Shown: piece after piece, positions 42,373 to 50,426 of the stretch | Layout of the letters: each line of letters opens with the position of its first letter | Position numbering within the stretch: the stretch's first letter is position 1 | Assembly: GCA_021325385.1 (NCBI GenBank) | Contig: JAJPHH010000001.1 | Location: 1-64,000 of the forward strand | Reading direction: 5' to 3' | Source of the DNA: Alphaproteobacteria bacterium | GTDB lineage: Bacteria; Pseudomonadota; Alphaproteobacteria; Rhizobiales; Beijerinckiaceae | Length of the DNA stretch: 64,000 nt | Position numbers and translations under genes: made by a program | Notes under the pieces: model-generated | Database searches by the model: none | What the model saw: the letters and a program-made list of their open reading frames with translations, nothing else | Told to the model about the DNA's origin: nothing

Positions 42373-43266
42373 TCAGCTCGCCAAAGCTTCCGCGACCGCC
42401 CGGGCGACGGCGGCGTGCGCGGCGTTCTTCTTTTCGTCGGACGCCGCGGTCTCGGTCAGATAGGAGGCGATGACGATGGGCGGCCGGCCTGCCGGCCAGA
42501 TCGCCGCGACGTCGTTGCTCGATCCATGCCCGCCCGATCCGGTCTTGTCGCCGACCCGCCAGGCTTTCGGCAGGCCGGCGCGGAGCTTGGCGCCGCCGGT
42601 CTTGCAGGCGACGAGCCAGTCGACGAGTTGGTCGCGCGAAGCCGCGGCGAGGGCGTCGCCGGTCGCGAGCTTGGCGAGGTCCTTGGCCATCGCGCTCGGA
42701 AGGGTCGTGTCGCGCGGATCGCCGGGCTCGCCGCTATTGAGGTCCGGCTCGACCCGGTCGAGCCTTGTGAATTCGTCGCCGAGCGAGCGGGCGAATTGCG
42801 TCACCGCTTGCGGGCCGCCAAGGCTCGCGACCAGCAGATTGGCGGCGGTGTTGTCGGAAAGGGTGATCGCCGCCTCGCAGAGCTCGCCGACCGACATCTC
42901 GCCGCCGGCATGCTGTTTCGTGATCGGCGCGTAGGAGAGAATGTCGCTCGGCTTGACCGCGATTCGCCTGGCGAGCTGCTCCTTGCCGGAATCGATGTTG
43001 GCCAAGGTTGCAGCGGCCGCGAGCAGCTTGAAGGTCGAGCACATCGGGAAGCGCTCGCCGGCGCGATGGCCCGCTGAGGCGCCGCTCTTCGTATCGAGGA
43101 CAAAGACGCCGAGCCGGCCGCCGCTCTCCTGTTCGATCTTGGCGAAAGATTCGGACAACGATCCGAACGCGTCGTCCTCCGCGCCAGCGAGACCGCCTCG
43201 GCCGAGCGTCGAGCCGGCGACGAGAGACGCGACAGAGGCTTGCGCGAACCGGCGGCGGGTCAACAT
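42373..43266 (-). CDS. Class A beta-lactamase
   Basis: A 297-residue serine beta-lactamase. All class A boxes are intact: S-x-x-K as CSTFK in RFPMCSTFKLLAAA, SDN in ITLSDNTAANLL, the omega-loop Glu in DRVEPDLNSGEPGDPRDTT, and the KTG box as DKTGSGGHGSSND. The N-terminus MLTRRRFAQASVASLVAGS has a twin-arginine consensus, indicating Tat export. ATG 43266 is chosen so that the signal peptide starts the protein. No ampR-like regulator is adjacent. It is divergent from an alpha/beta hydrolase (239 bases). Spectrum cannot be inferred. Confidence 0.93.
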   Translation of the reverse strand: MLTRRRFAQASVASLVAGSTLGRGGLAGAEDDAFGSLSESFAKIEQESGGRLGVFVLDTKSGASAGHRAGERFPMCSTFKLLAAAATLANIDSGKEQLARRIAVKPSDILSYAPITKQHAGGEMSVGELCEAAITLSDNTAANLLVASLGGPQAVTQFARSLGDEFTRLDRVEPDLNSGEPGDPRDTTLPSAMAKDLAKLATGDALAAASRDQLVDWLVACKTGGAKLRAGLPKAWRVGDKTGSGGHGSSNDVAAIWPAGRPPIVIASYLTETAASDEKKNAAHAAVARAVAEALAS

Positions 43267-43505
43267 GCGGGGTCGGGCTCCGATTGTAAAAGAAAGCGAT
43301 CGCTGACGGGCGATCACAGGGCAGGGGGACGGCGAATAAACGCCGCTTACGACGGAAACAAGGCTTGGCCGCATCGCTGGGCCAATGCAGCGAAAATCGC
43401 CCTGCTTCTGAAGACAGCAGCTTCGTGTTCTGAAATGAATACCGTTGCGTTATCTAACCAGTCCTTGCGCAGTTCCATGTTCAACGCAATCGGACCCGGA
43501 AAATC

Positions 43506-44273
43506 GTGAAGGCGTTTTCATCCTCTGGCGTGCGCATCGCCTATGCCGAATTTCCCGCCAAAGGCGACGATCGCGGCGAGCCGATTCTGCTCATCCACGG
43601 CTTTGCGTCGAGCCATGTCTTCAATTGGGTCAATCCGAGCTGGATCAGGACGCTGACCGAAGCTGGCCGGCGGACGATCGCCGTCGACAATCGCGGCCAT
43701 GGCCAAAGCGACAAGCTGTACCGTCCCGAAGATTACGCGAGCGGCGTCATGGCCGAGGACGCGCGGCGGCTGCTGGACGAGCTCGCGATCGAGCGCGCCG
43801 ACGTGATGGGCTATTCGATGGGCGCGCGGATTTCGGCCTTTCTTGCGCTTGCGCATCCTGCGCGCGTGCGCTCGCTCATTCTCGGCGGGCTCGGCCATCG
43901 TCTCTTCGAAGGCGTTGGCCTGCCGTTCGGCATCGCCGATGCGATGGAGGCCCGATCGATCGACGAGTTGACGGATCCGCAGCAGCGCGCCTTTCGCGCT
44001 TTCGCCGACCAGACCAAGAGCGACCGCGTCGCGCTCGCCGCCTGCATTCGCGGCTCGCGCCAGACGATGAGCCGAGAGGAGGTCGCGGGAATCGCCTGCC
44101 CGGCGCTGGTCGCGGTCGGAACGCGCGACGATGTGGCCGGCGATCCGCATCGGCTTGCGGCGCTCTTGCCAAGAGGGGAGGCGCTCGCCATTCCCAACCG
44201 GGATCACATGCTGGCGGTCGGCGACAAGGTCTTCAAAGCCGGGGCGCTCGCGTTCCTCGAGCGACGGCCGTAA
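43506..44273 (+). CDS. Alpha/beta hydrolase
   Basis: A 255-residue hydrolase. Oxyanion motif HGFASSHVFNW (about 31), strand 4 AVDNRGHGQSDKLYRPEDY, nucleophile elbow VMGYSMGARISAFL (Ser about 101), Asp in ALVAVGTRDDVAGD, and His in PNRDHMLAVGDK. It resembles the 3-oxoadipate enol-lactonase and esterase group, though the substrate is open. GTG 43506 is the start; the ribosome-binding site is weak (CGGA). A family B repeat lies just after the stop. Confidence 0.85.
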   Translation: MKAFSSSGVRIAYAEFPAKGDDRGEPILLIHGFASSHVFNWVNPSWIRTLTEAGRRTIAVDNRGHGQSDKLYRPEDYASGVMAEDARRLLDELAIERADVMGYSMGARISAFLALAHPARVRSLILGGLGHRLFEGVGLPFGIADAMEARSIDELTDPQQRAFRAFADQTKSDRVALAACIRGSRQTMSREEVAGIACPALVAVGTRDDVAGDPHRLAALLPRGEALAIPNRDHMLAVGDKVFKAGALAFLERRP

Positions 44274-44284
44274 CGAACCAACCC

Positions 44285-44370
44285 CGTCCTTGCGGGCGAA
44301 GCGAAGCAACCCATTCGCGGGGCGGCGCTTAAGAATGGATTGCCTCGTCGCTGCGCTCCTCGCAATCACG
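44285..44370. repeat. Family B palindromic repeat (degenerate)
   Basis: The left arm CGTCCTTGCGGGCGAAGCG and a right arm with GGATTGCCTCGTCGC...CGCAATCACG pair imperfectly. It lies between the hydrolase stop and the TauE/SafE start and matches the better-preserved copy at 49293. Confidence 0.75.
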
Positions 44371-44402
44371 ATCGCTGCGCTACCTGAGAAAAGCCTCCTA
44401 AC

Positions 44403-45149
44403 ATGCCGCCGCTCGTCATTTTATTCGTAGCGTCCCTTTGGGCGGGCGCGCAGAACGCTCTGGCCGGCGGGGGCTCGTTCCTGACCTTGCCGGCTTTGAT
44501 CGCCGCCGGCATGGACGCGCGGGCCGCGAACGTCACTTCGACTGTCGCGCTGTTTCCCGCTCAGATCATCACAGGCTATGCCGGCCGCCGCGGCGCTTCC
44601 GGCCTGCCGGAGCTTTCGCTCAAGAGCTTGTTCGCCGTCAGCCTAATCGGCGGCGGGTTGGGCGGCGTCATTCTGCTGGCGACGCCGCCAAGCTTCTTCG
44701 AAAGGCTCGTGCCGTGGCTGGTCTTGTTCGCGACCGCGATTTTCGCGTGGGGCAGCTTCCTGCGGCGGCCGCCAAAATCGGCCGAAAAGCGGCTGCCGCG
44801 TTGGGCGGCCGGCTTGGCGCAATTCGTCATCGCCGTCTATGGCGGCTATTTCGGCGGCGGCATCGGCTTTCTGATGATGGCGGCCCTGACTGCGGCCGGG
44901 CAGAATGTCCGCATCGCCGGCGCGACCAAGAACATATTGGCCGGCGTGATCAACGCCGCGGCGGTCGCGATTTTCGTCTTCTCGCCCGACGTTCATTGGC
45001 GGCAGGCCGTCGTCACGGCGCTCGGCGCTTCGCTTGGCGGCGTCGCCGGCGCCTTGATGCTTCAACGCGTTAACGAAAAAGCCTTACGCATTTTCGTCGT
45101 CGCCCTCGGCCTTGCCTTGACGGTGGGCCTCTTCTTGCGGGCGGCTTAG
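44403..45149 (+). CDS. TauE/SafE-family (TSUP) anion permease
   Basis: A 248-residue polytopic protein with about eight hydrophobic segments. Both copies of the family's repeated Gly-rich signature are visible: AGGGSFLTLPALIAAGMDARAANVTS near 21-46, and YGGYFGGGIGFLMMAALTAAG near 143-163. TSUP proteins move sulfite, sulfoacetate and similar anions. No sulfonate or thiosulfate genes are adjacent, but cysE (sulfur assimilation) follows 81 bases downstream on the same strand, which is at least thematically consistent. Confidence 0.88.
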   Translation: MPPLVILFVASLWAGAQNALAGGGSFLTLPALIAAGMDARAANVTSTVALFPAQIITGYAGRRGASGLPELSLKSLFAVSLIGGGLGGVILLATPPSFFERLVPWLVLFATAIFAWGSFLRRPPKSAEKRLPRWAAGLAQFVIAVYGGYFGGGIGFLMMAALTAAGQNVRIAGATKNILAGVINAAAVAIFVFSPDVHWRQAVVTALGASLGGVAGALMLQRVNEKALRIFVVALGLALTVGLFLRAA

Positions 45150-45230
45150 CGCCGACGGCGCGCCTCCCTATATTTCGACGGCGGCTTGGTGTAAGAGAGC
45201 CGCCCGTTTCGCTTCTTTGAGGAGAGCGTC

Positions 45231-46061
45231 ATGGCGCAGACCCAGATCGCGCGCGTCGTCGGCCTTGGCCGCAATGACCCCTTGTTCGCGCGCGTCTGCG
45301 CCGAAGCGGAAGAGGCGGCGCGCCGCGAGCCGGAGCTGGCCGCTTTCCTGATGACGAACATCCTTAATCACGAGACGTTCGAGGACGCCGTCGTCCACCG
45401 CGTCGCCGCGCGGCTCGATCACGCCGACGCGCCAAGCGCGTTGATCCGCCAGACTTTCGCCGATTTCGTCTCGCGCGATCCTTCGCTCGGCGAAGCCTTC
45501 AGAGCCGACCTGCTGGCCGTCGCAGATCGCGATCCGGCCTGCCATCGGATGATGGAGCCCTTGCTCTATTTCAAAGGCTTTCATGCGCTGCAGGCCTATC
45601 GTCTCGCGCACGCGCTCAACCGCGCCGGCCGCCGCGATTTCGCCCTCTATCTGCAGAGCCGGTCGTCGGCGGTGTTCCAGACCGACATCAATCCGGCGGC
45701 CAAGATCGGCAAGGGCATTTTCCTCGACCATGCGACCGGCCTCGTCGTCGGCGAAACTTGCGTCATCGAGGACGATTGCTCGATCCTCCAGGGCGTGACG
45801 CTCGGCGGCACCGGCAAGGAGACCGGCGACCGCCATCCCAAGATTCGCCGGGGCGTGCTGATCGGCGCCGGCGCAAAAATCCTCGGCAATATCGAGGTCG
45901 GCCATTGCGCCCGGGTGGCGGCGGGCTCGGTCGTGCTCGCGCCGGTGCCGCACAACAAGACGGTCGCCGGCGTGCCGGCGCGCATCGTCGGGGAAGCCGG
46001 CTGCGCCGAGCCGGCCCGCACGATGAACCAGATCATTGCCGAGAAGCTGATCGAGCCTTGA
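45231..46061 (+). CDS. cysE: Serine O-acetyltransferase
   Basis: A 276-residue enzyme that makes O-acetylserine from serine and acetyl-CoA, the first step of cysteine synthesis. The N-terminal helical SAT domain (about 5-140) is followed by the left-handed beta-helix with hexapeptide repeats: AKIGKGIFLDHATGLVVGET, IEDDCSILQGVTLGGTG, RRGVLIGAGAKILGNIEVG. Catalytic His/Asp lie in FLDHATG and near DRHPKI. GGAGAG precedes ATG 45231. A DUF3126 gene follows, a common arrangement in alphaproteobacteria. Confidence 0.95.
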   Translation: MAQTQIARVVGLGRNDPLFARVCAEAEEAARREPELAAFLMTNILNHETFEDAVVHRVAARLDHADAPSALIRQTFADFVSRDPSLGEAFRADLLAVADRDPACHRMMEPLLYFKGFHALQAYRLAHALNRAGRRDFALYLQSRSSAVFQTDINPAAKIGKGIFLDHATGLVVGETCVIEDDCSILQGVTLGGTGKETGDRHPKIRRGVLIGAGAKILGNIEVGHCARVAAGSVVLAPVPHNKTVAGVPARIVGEAGCAEPARTMNQIIAEKLIEP

Positions 46062-46165
46062 GGCAGGCGAGCCTGGGTCGCTGACGACGCCGGACGCTTG
46101 CCGCGCCCGGCGCTTCATGGCAAGCCTCGCGTGCGGGCTTCGCCCGCCAAAAAGAGCAGAGGCCG

Positions 46166-46561
46166 ATGGAAAAAACCGAAATTCTGAAACTACAAACGCA
46201 TCTGCGCCGCTGCTTCGGCGCGCCGGGCATCAAGGTGACGCCGAGCTCGAAATCGAAGGACGCCGCGGACGTTCAGCTCGGCGAGCGCAAGCTTGGCGTG
46301 ATCACGGTCGACGACGAGGATGGCGATCGCTCGTTCTCCTTCGAGATGAAGGCGCCGGTGCAACGCCACGTTCTGCAGGACTACCTTCGTCGTCTCTTCG
46401 AGAACGACAAGCTCAAAGTCCTGGCGCGGGCGCGCAAGACCGATTCAGTCGAACTCGCCAATGGCGACGACTTTCTCGGCGTGCTGTCGGCGGACGACGC
46501 CAAAGGCGCGACCTTCACATTGCAAATGGCGATCCTCGATTTCGACCTCGAAGATTTATGA
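46166..46561 (+). CDS. DUF3126 protein with tandem-duplicated domain
   Basis: A 131-residue protein. DUF3126 proteins are normally about 70 residues. Here the pattern appears twice: residues 1-64 (TEILKLQTHLRRCFGAPGIKV ... LGVITVDDEDGDRSFSFEM) and 65-131 (VLQDYLRRLFENDKLKV ... LGVLSADDAKGATFTLQM). Shared positions include LRR.F, KV, LGV, DD..G and the F...M strand. The second copy keeps the conserved tail AILDFDLEDL. Function is unknown. It lies 104 bases after cysE, where the single-domain gene is usually found. Confidence 0.85.
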   Translation: MEKTEILKLQTHLRRCFGAPGIKVTPSSKSKDAADVQLGERKLGVITVDDEDGDRSFSFEMKAPVQRHVLQDYLRRLFENDKLKVLARARKTDSVELANGDDFLGVLSADDAKGATFTLQMAILDFDLEDL

Positions 46562-46598
46562 GGCGAAGGCGCGGCGCTGAGGGGAGCGCGAAACGCCG

Positions 46599-47024
46599 AT
46601 GTCCGACACCGTCCTCCATGTTTTCGCGTCGATCGTTTACTTCGTTCTTTATGGGATTCTGCTGGTCTACGCCTTCCGATATTTGCTGACTGGGCGCTAC
46701 ATGCCGGTCCATGCCCAAGCGGCGGGCCATGAATGGGGCGCGCTCGATCCCAAGACCCAGGCGATCGCCTCGGCCATGGCGCGGGTCGTCGGCGCCGGCA
46801 TGCTGACCACCGCCGTGACCGGCGGCCTGCTCACGCTCGGCGCGGCGGCGACCGGCCTCGCCTGGCTCAAATATCTTGCGCCGATCCCGGCCATCGTCTT
46901 TTGTGCGCCGACGCTGCACGCCTCCTACGTCCTGAGGAGATCGGCTGGCGCGGCGACGCCGATGGCGCCGTCGCTGATCGCGCTGATCCTCGCGGTCGGC
47001 GGCTTCGTCTTGTGGCGAATGTGA
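46599..47024 (+). CDS. Hypothetical membrane protein
   Basis: A 141-residue protein with four hydrophobic segments (about 8-28, 62-82, 86-106 and 118-138); no family recognised. The loop RYMPVHAQAAGHEWGALDPKTQA between segments 1 and 2 is hydrophilic. GGGGAGCG is present upstream of ATG 46599. It lies 37 bases after the DUF3126 gene and 61 before DUF427, on the same strand. Confidence 0.72.
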   Translation: MSDTVLHVFASIVYFVLYGILLVYAFRYLLTGRYMPVHAQAAGHEWGALDPKTQAIASAMARVVGAGMLTTAVTGGLLTLGAAATGLAWLKYLAPIPAIVFCAPTLHASYVLRRSAGAATPMAPSLIALILAVGGFVLWRM

Positions 47025-47085
47025 GGCGAACCTTTCCGAGCGGCGGCGCGTTGGAGCGGGGCAGACGGAAAGGAGCAAGACCGCC

Positions 47086-47433
47086 ATGCCGGATGACCAC
47101 AGGATCGTCGTTTCGCCGGCTCCGCGCCGGGTGAGAGTGATGTGGCGCGGCCATATTATCGCCGATTCGGCCGGCGCTTTGTCTTTGCAGGAGCACGTCT
47201 ATCCGCCGGTCCTCTACATCCCGCGCGACGACGTCGAGATGATGTTTCTTGAACGCACCGACTCGCACACGACCTGCCCCTATAAGGGGGAGGCGAGCTA
47301 TTACTCGCTCGCCGCGGACGGCGAGGTCGAGGAGAACGCCGTCTGGTGCTACGAGGCGCCCAAGCCTCAGGTCGCTCCGATCAAGGACCACCTTGCTTTT
47401 TATCCGGATAAGGTCGAGATTTTGGAAGGATGA
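47086..47433 (+). CDS. DUF427 domain protein
   Basis: A 115-residue protein spanning one DUF427 domain: RVRVMWRGHIIADSAGALSLQE, YPPVLYIPRDDVEMMFLER, THTTCPYKG-like TTCPYKGEASYYSL, and AVWCYEAPKPQVAPIKDHLAFYPDKVEI. The Cys-Pro-Tyr-Lys and WCYE positions are the conserved core. Members occur across bacteria and fungi without a firmly established reaction. GGAAAGGAG lies upstream of ATG 47086. Confidence 0.9.
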   Translation: MPDDHRIVVSPAPRRVRVMWRGHIIADSAGALSLQEHVYPPVLYIPRDDVEMMFLERTDSHTTCPYKGEASYYSLAADGEVEENAVWCYEAPKPQVAPIKDHLAFYPDKVEILEG

Positions 47434-47603
47434 GAGCGAAAAGGCGAACGCAAAAAAGGTGAGCGCAAGTCCGTCCCGAGGCTGTACCTGCTCCCTGACC
47501 CTCCTCCGCTTCGCGGGAGAGGGGACGGCGAGCGCCGCGACTCGTACCCAGACTGATCCGATTATCATCCACGGCGAAGGATGGACGACGCGCGAGGACG
47601 ATC

Positions 47604-49283
47604 ATGTCGCTCGCTGAGTTCAAAGCCGCGCGCGATTTTCTCCTCGCCCATGGAGCCGACTACGAAGCCGCCTATCGCGGCTTCCGCTGGCCGGTTCTGA
47701 CCGAGTTCAATTGGGCGCTCGATTGGTTCGACGGCGAGCTCGCAGCCGATGGCGGCGATCGCCTTGCGCTGCGCATTCTCGGCGACAAGATCGAGGACTA
47801 CACGTTCGGCGAGCTTTCAATCGCATCCTCGCGCATCGCCAACGGCCTCGGCGCGCTCGGCGCGAAGCGCGGCGATCGGCTGCTGCTGATGCTCGGCAAT
47901 GTCGGCCCGCTCTGGCAGACGATGCTGGCGGCGATGAAGCTCGGCCTCGTCGTCATCCCGGCCACGACCTTGCTTGCGCCTGCCGATATCGAGGATCGCC
48001 TCGATCGCGGCAAGGCGCGCTTCATCGTCGCCGAAGCGGCCGACGCTGGAAAGTTCAAGGGACTCGCGGACGGCGTGATCCGGATCGCGGTCGGCGACGC
48101 CCCCCCAGGCTGGCTGAGCTTCGACAGCCTTCTCCAAGCGGGCGCGTCCTTTGCGCCAAGCGGGCCGACGAAGGCGGACGATCCGCTGCTGCTTTATTTC
48201 ACCTCGGGCACGACGGCGCGGCCCAAGCTGGTGCTGCACAGTCATCAATCGTACCCGGTCGGGCATCTTTCGACCATGTACGGCCTCGGCCTCAAGCCCG
48301 GCGACATTCATTTGAACATTTCTTCGCCCGGCTGGGCCAAGCACGCCTGGTCGAGCTTCTTCGCCCCATGGAACGCCGGCGCCGCGATCGTCGCGTTGAA
48401 CAAGCGCTTCGAGCCGCGCGCGGCCTTGGACGATCTTGTCCGCCACGAGGTGACGAGCTTCTGCGCGCCGCCGACCGTTTGGCGGCATCTGATCCAATTC
48501 GACCTCAAGCAATGGAAGATCAAATTGCGCGAGGTCAATTCTGCGGGCGAACCGCTCAATCCCGAAGTGATCGATCAGGTGCGCCGCGCCTGGGGCCTGA
48601 CCGTCCGCGATTCCTACGGCCAGACCGAGACGACGATGATGGTCGGCAATTCGCCGGGACAAGAGATCAAGCCCGGCTCGATGGGTCGGCCGCTGCCGGG
48701 CTATCGCATCGTCCTCGCCGACCCCGACGGTGCGGAGAGCGATCAGGGCGAGATCTGCGTTGCGCTCGATCCGCGTCCGACCGGCCTGATGCGCGGCTAT
48801 CAGGGAGATTCCGGCGCGATCCTACCGCTGGACGGCGCGCTTTATCGGACTGGCGACGTCGCCGGCCGCGACGGCGATGGCTACATCGCCTATATCGGCC
48901 GCGCCGACGACGTGTTCAAATCCTCAGACTATCGCCTGAGCCCGTTTGAACTGGAGAGCGCGCTGGTCGAGCACGACGCGGTGGCCGAAGCCGCGGTCGT
49001 GCCGGCGCCGGACCCGCTCCGCCATACGGTCGCCAAAGCGTATATCGCGCTCGCCGCCGGACACGCGGCGGATCGCGCGACCGCGGCCGCGATCTTCAAA
49101 CATATCCGTGAGCGCCTCGCGCCGTTCAAGCGCGTGCGCCGCATCGAATTCGCCGAATTGCCGAAGACGATCTCCGGCAAGATCAGGCGGGTCGAGCTGC
49201 GCGGCCGCGAAAACGAGCTGGCGCAAAAGAATAAGCGCGCCGAGGGCGAGTACAGGATCGAGGATTTTCCGGAGCTTACCTGA
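47604..49283 (+). CDS. AMP-dependent acyl-CoA synthetase
   Basis: A 559-residue ANL-superfamily ligase that makes acyl-CoA through acyl-adenylate. The P-loop is YFTSGTTARPKLVLHSH (about 198), with Ala where SGTTGxPK usually has Gly. The A5-type motif is DSYGQTETTMMVGNS, A7-A8 are YRTGDVAGRDGDGYIAYIGRADDVFKSSDYRLSPFELES, and the catalytic Lys is in LPKTISGKIRRVEL. The layout resembles medium-chain or propionyl-type synthetases. It lies 170 bases after DUF427 and is convergent with the HpnL-like gene; a family B repeat separates them. Confidence 0.9.
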   Translation: MSLAEFKAARDFLLAHGADYEAAYRGFRWPVLTEFNWALDWFDGELAADGGDRLALRILGDKIEDYTFGELSIASSRIANGLGALGAKRGDRLLLMLGNVGPLWQTMLAAMKLGLVVIPATTLLAPADIEDRLDRGKARFIVAEAADAGKFKGLADGVIRIAVGDAPPGWLSFDSLLQAGASFAPSGPTKADDPLLLYFTSGTTARPKLVLHSHQSYPVGHLSTMYGLGLKPGDIHLNISSPGWAKHAWSSFFAPWNAGAAIVALNKRFEPRAALDDLVRHEVTSFCAPPTVWRHLIQFDLKQWKIKLREVNSAGEPLNPEVIDQVRRAWGLTVRDSYGQTETTMMVGNSPGQEIKPGSMGRPLPGYRIVLADPDGAESDQGEICVALDPRPTGLMRGYQGDSGAILPLDGALYRTGDVAGRDGDGYIAYIGRADDVFKSSDYRLSPFELESALVEHDAVAEAAVVPAPDPLRHTVAKAYIALAAGHAADRATAAAIFKHIRERLAPFKRVRRIEFAELPKTISGKIRRVELRGRENELAQKNKRAEGEYRIEDFPELT

Positions 49284-49292
49284 GTCGCTTGC

Positions 49293-49380
49293 CGTCATTG
49301 CAAGAAGCGAAGGCGACGAAGCAATCCATTCATGGGGCCCAGCCGTACGAATGGATTGCTTCGCTTCGCTCGCAATGACG
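49293..49380. repeat. Family B palindromic repeat (best copy)
   Basis: The left arm begins CGTCATTGCAAGAAGCGA and includes GAAGCAATCCATTC; the right arm GAATGGATTGCTTC runs to CGCTCGCAATGACG. Near-perfect long stem between convergent genes. Confidence 0.88.
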
Positions 49381-49450
49381 ATTGGGTCAACCCAAAAGCA
49401 ACTCGCTTAGCTCGCAATAACGGCGGAGCGCTTTGCACTCGCGATACGCC

Positions 49451-50413
49451 TCACCGCCGCCTGAGCATCCGCATCGCCTCGGCTCGCTGCCACAACAGCA
49501 AGGTCGGCGCGCCGATGACGATGTCGCGGGCGCGCTTGACCAGCGACAGCGCCAGCGCTTCCGTCACGTTCAGCCCGACCAGCGGCGCGAGCAGAGCATA
49601 GGCGCCTTCCTGGACCCCGACCGCATTCGGCGCGAAAAAGCCGAGGCTGCGCGCGGCGTAAAGCAAGCTCTCGAGGATCAAGGCGGCGTAATAGGGGATC
49701 GGCGCGCCGAGCAACCGGAGCGCCAGCCAGGCTTCCGCCGCGACGCCGAGCCAGCCGACGAGGTGCAGGAGGAGAGCCGCGGCGATTTGGCCGCGCTCGC
49801 GCGTGATCGCGCCCATGATCGCGAAGGCCTTCTCCGTATCGCCGAACAGCACGAACCAGCGGCGGATCGCGGCTCGCGCCGGCGCGACGAATTTGACGCT
49901 GCGCTCGGCGAACAAAGCCGCGAAGGCGACGACGCCGATCAGCACGGCGACGACGACGGCGGTGGGGCGAAGCACGGCGGCGTCGGGGCGCAGTTGATAG
50001 AGGGCGGCGAGCCCGAGCGCGACGAAGCCGAGCTGCGCCACGGCTTCGGTGGTCAGGTCGAGCAGCATCGAGGCTGCGGCTTCCAAGCTGGTCGCGCCGG
50101 CGAGAACCGCCGCGCGCGCGCCGAGGACATAGCCGCCCAATTCCGAGAGCGGCAGGACTTCCGCGCCGGCGTCGCGCAGCATGCGCGCCGCGATGACGCC
50201 CGGCGCGCGGACAGTCGACCATTTCGGCAAGCAGAACCGCCACGCCAAGCCGAGCACGGCGACCACCGGGGCGTGCGCGGCGCACAGAACGAGAAAGCCG
50301 GCGGGGCCGAGCCGCCAGAAGGCGCCGACGATTTCGTGGACGCCGTAGGAGACGACCACTGCGACGCTGACCGCGACGCCGACAATCAAGGCTACGATGG
50401 TGAAAGGTTTCAC
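49451..50413 (-). CDS. HpnL-like/UPF0104 lysylphosphatidylglycerol synthase-type membrane protein
   Basis: A 320-residue polytopic protein with about eight hydrophobic segments. LPLSELGGYVLGARAAVLAG, LDLTTEAVAQLGFVALGL, and GFFAPNAVGVQEGAYALLAPLVGL are the hallmark blocks of the UPF0104/LPG_synthase_TM family; the last is the most diagnostic. Within that family the arrangement is close to HpnL-type proteins associated with hopanoid biosynthesis, but no hpn gene is adjacent, so this sub-assignment is tentative. It lies 13 bases after the amidase on the same strand. Confidence 0.82.
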   Translation of the reverse strand: MKPFTIVALIVGVAVSVAVVVSYGVHEIVGAFWRLGPAGFLVLCAAHAPVVAVLGLAWRFCLPKWSTVRAPGVIAARMLRDAGAEVLPLSELGGYVLGARAAVLAGATSLEAAASMLLDLTTEAVAQLGFVALGLAALYQLRPDAAVLRPTAVVVAVLIGVVAFAALFAERSVKFVAPARAAIRRWFVLFGDTEKAFAIMGAITRERGQIAAALLLHLVGWLGVAAEAWLALRLLGAPIPYYAALILESLLYAARSLGFFAPNAVGVQEGAYALLAPLVGLNVTEALALSLVKRARDIVIGAPTLLLWQRAEAMRMLRRR

Positions 50414-50426
50414 GTTGTTTTCGGTT

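Noticed and set aside
47499-47525. CCTCCTCCGC-TTC-GCGGGAGAGG imperfect hairpin before the acyl-CoA synthetase gene
   Set aside because: Several mismatches and a single occurrence here; resembles common GC-rich intergenic debris rather than a defined element.
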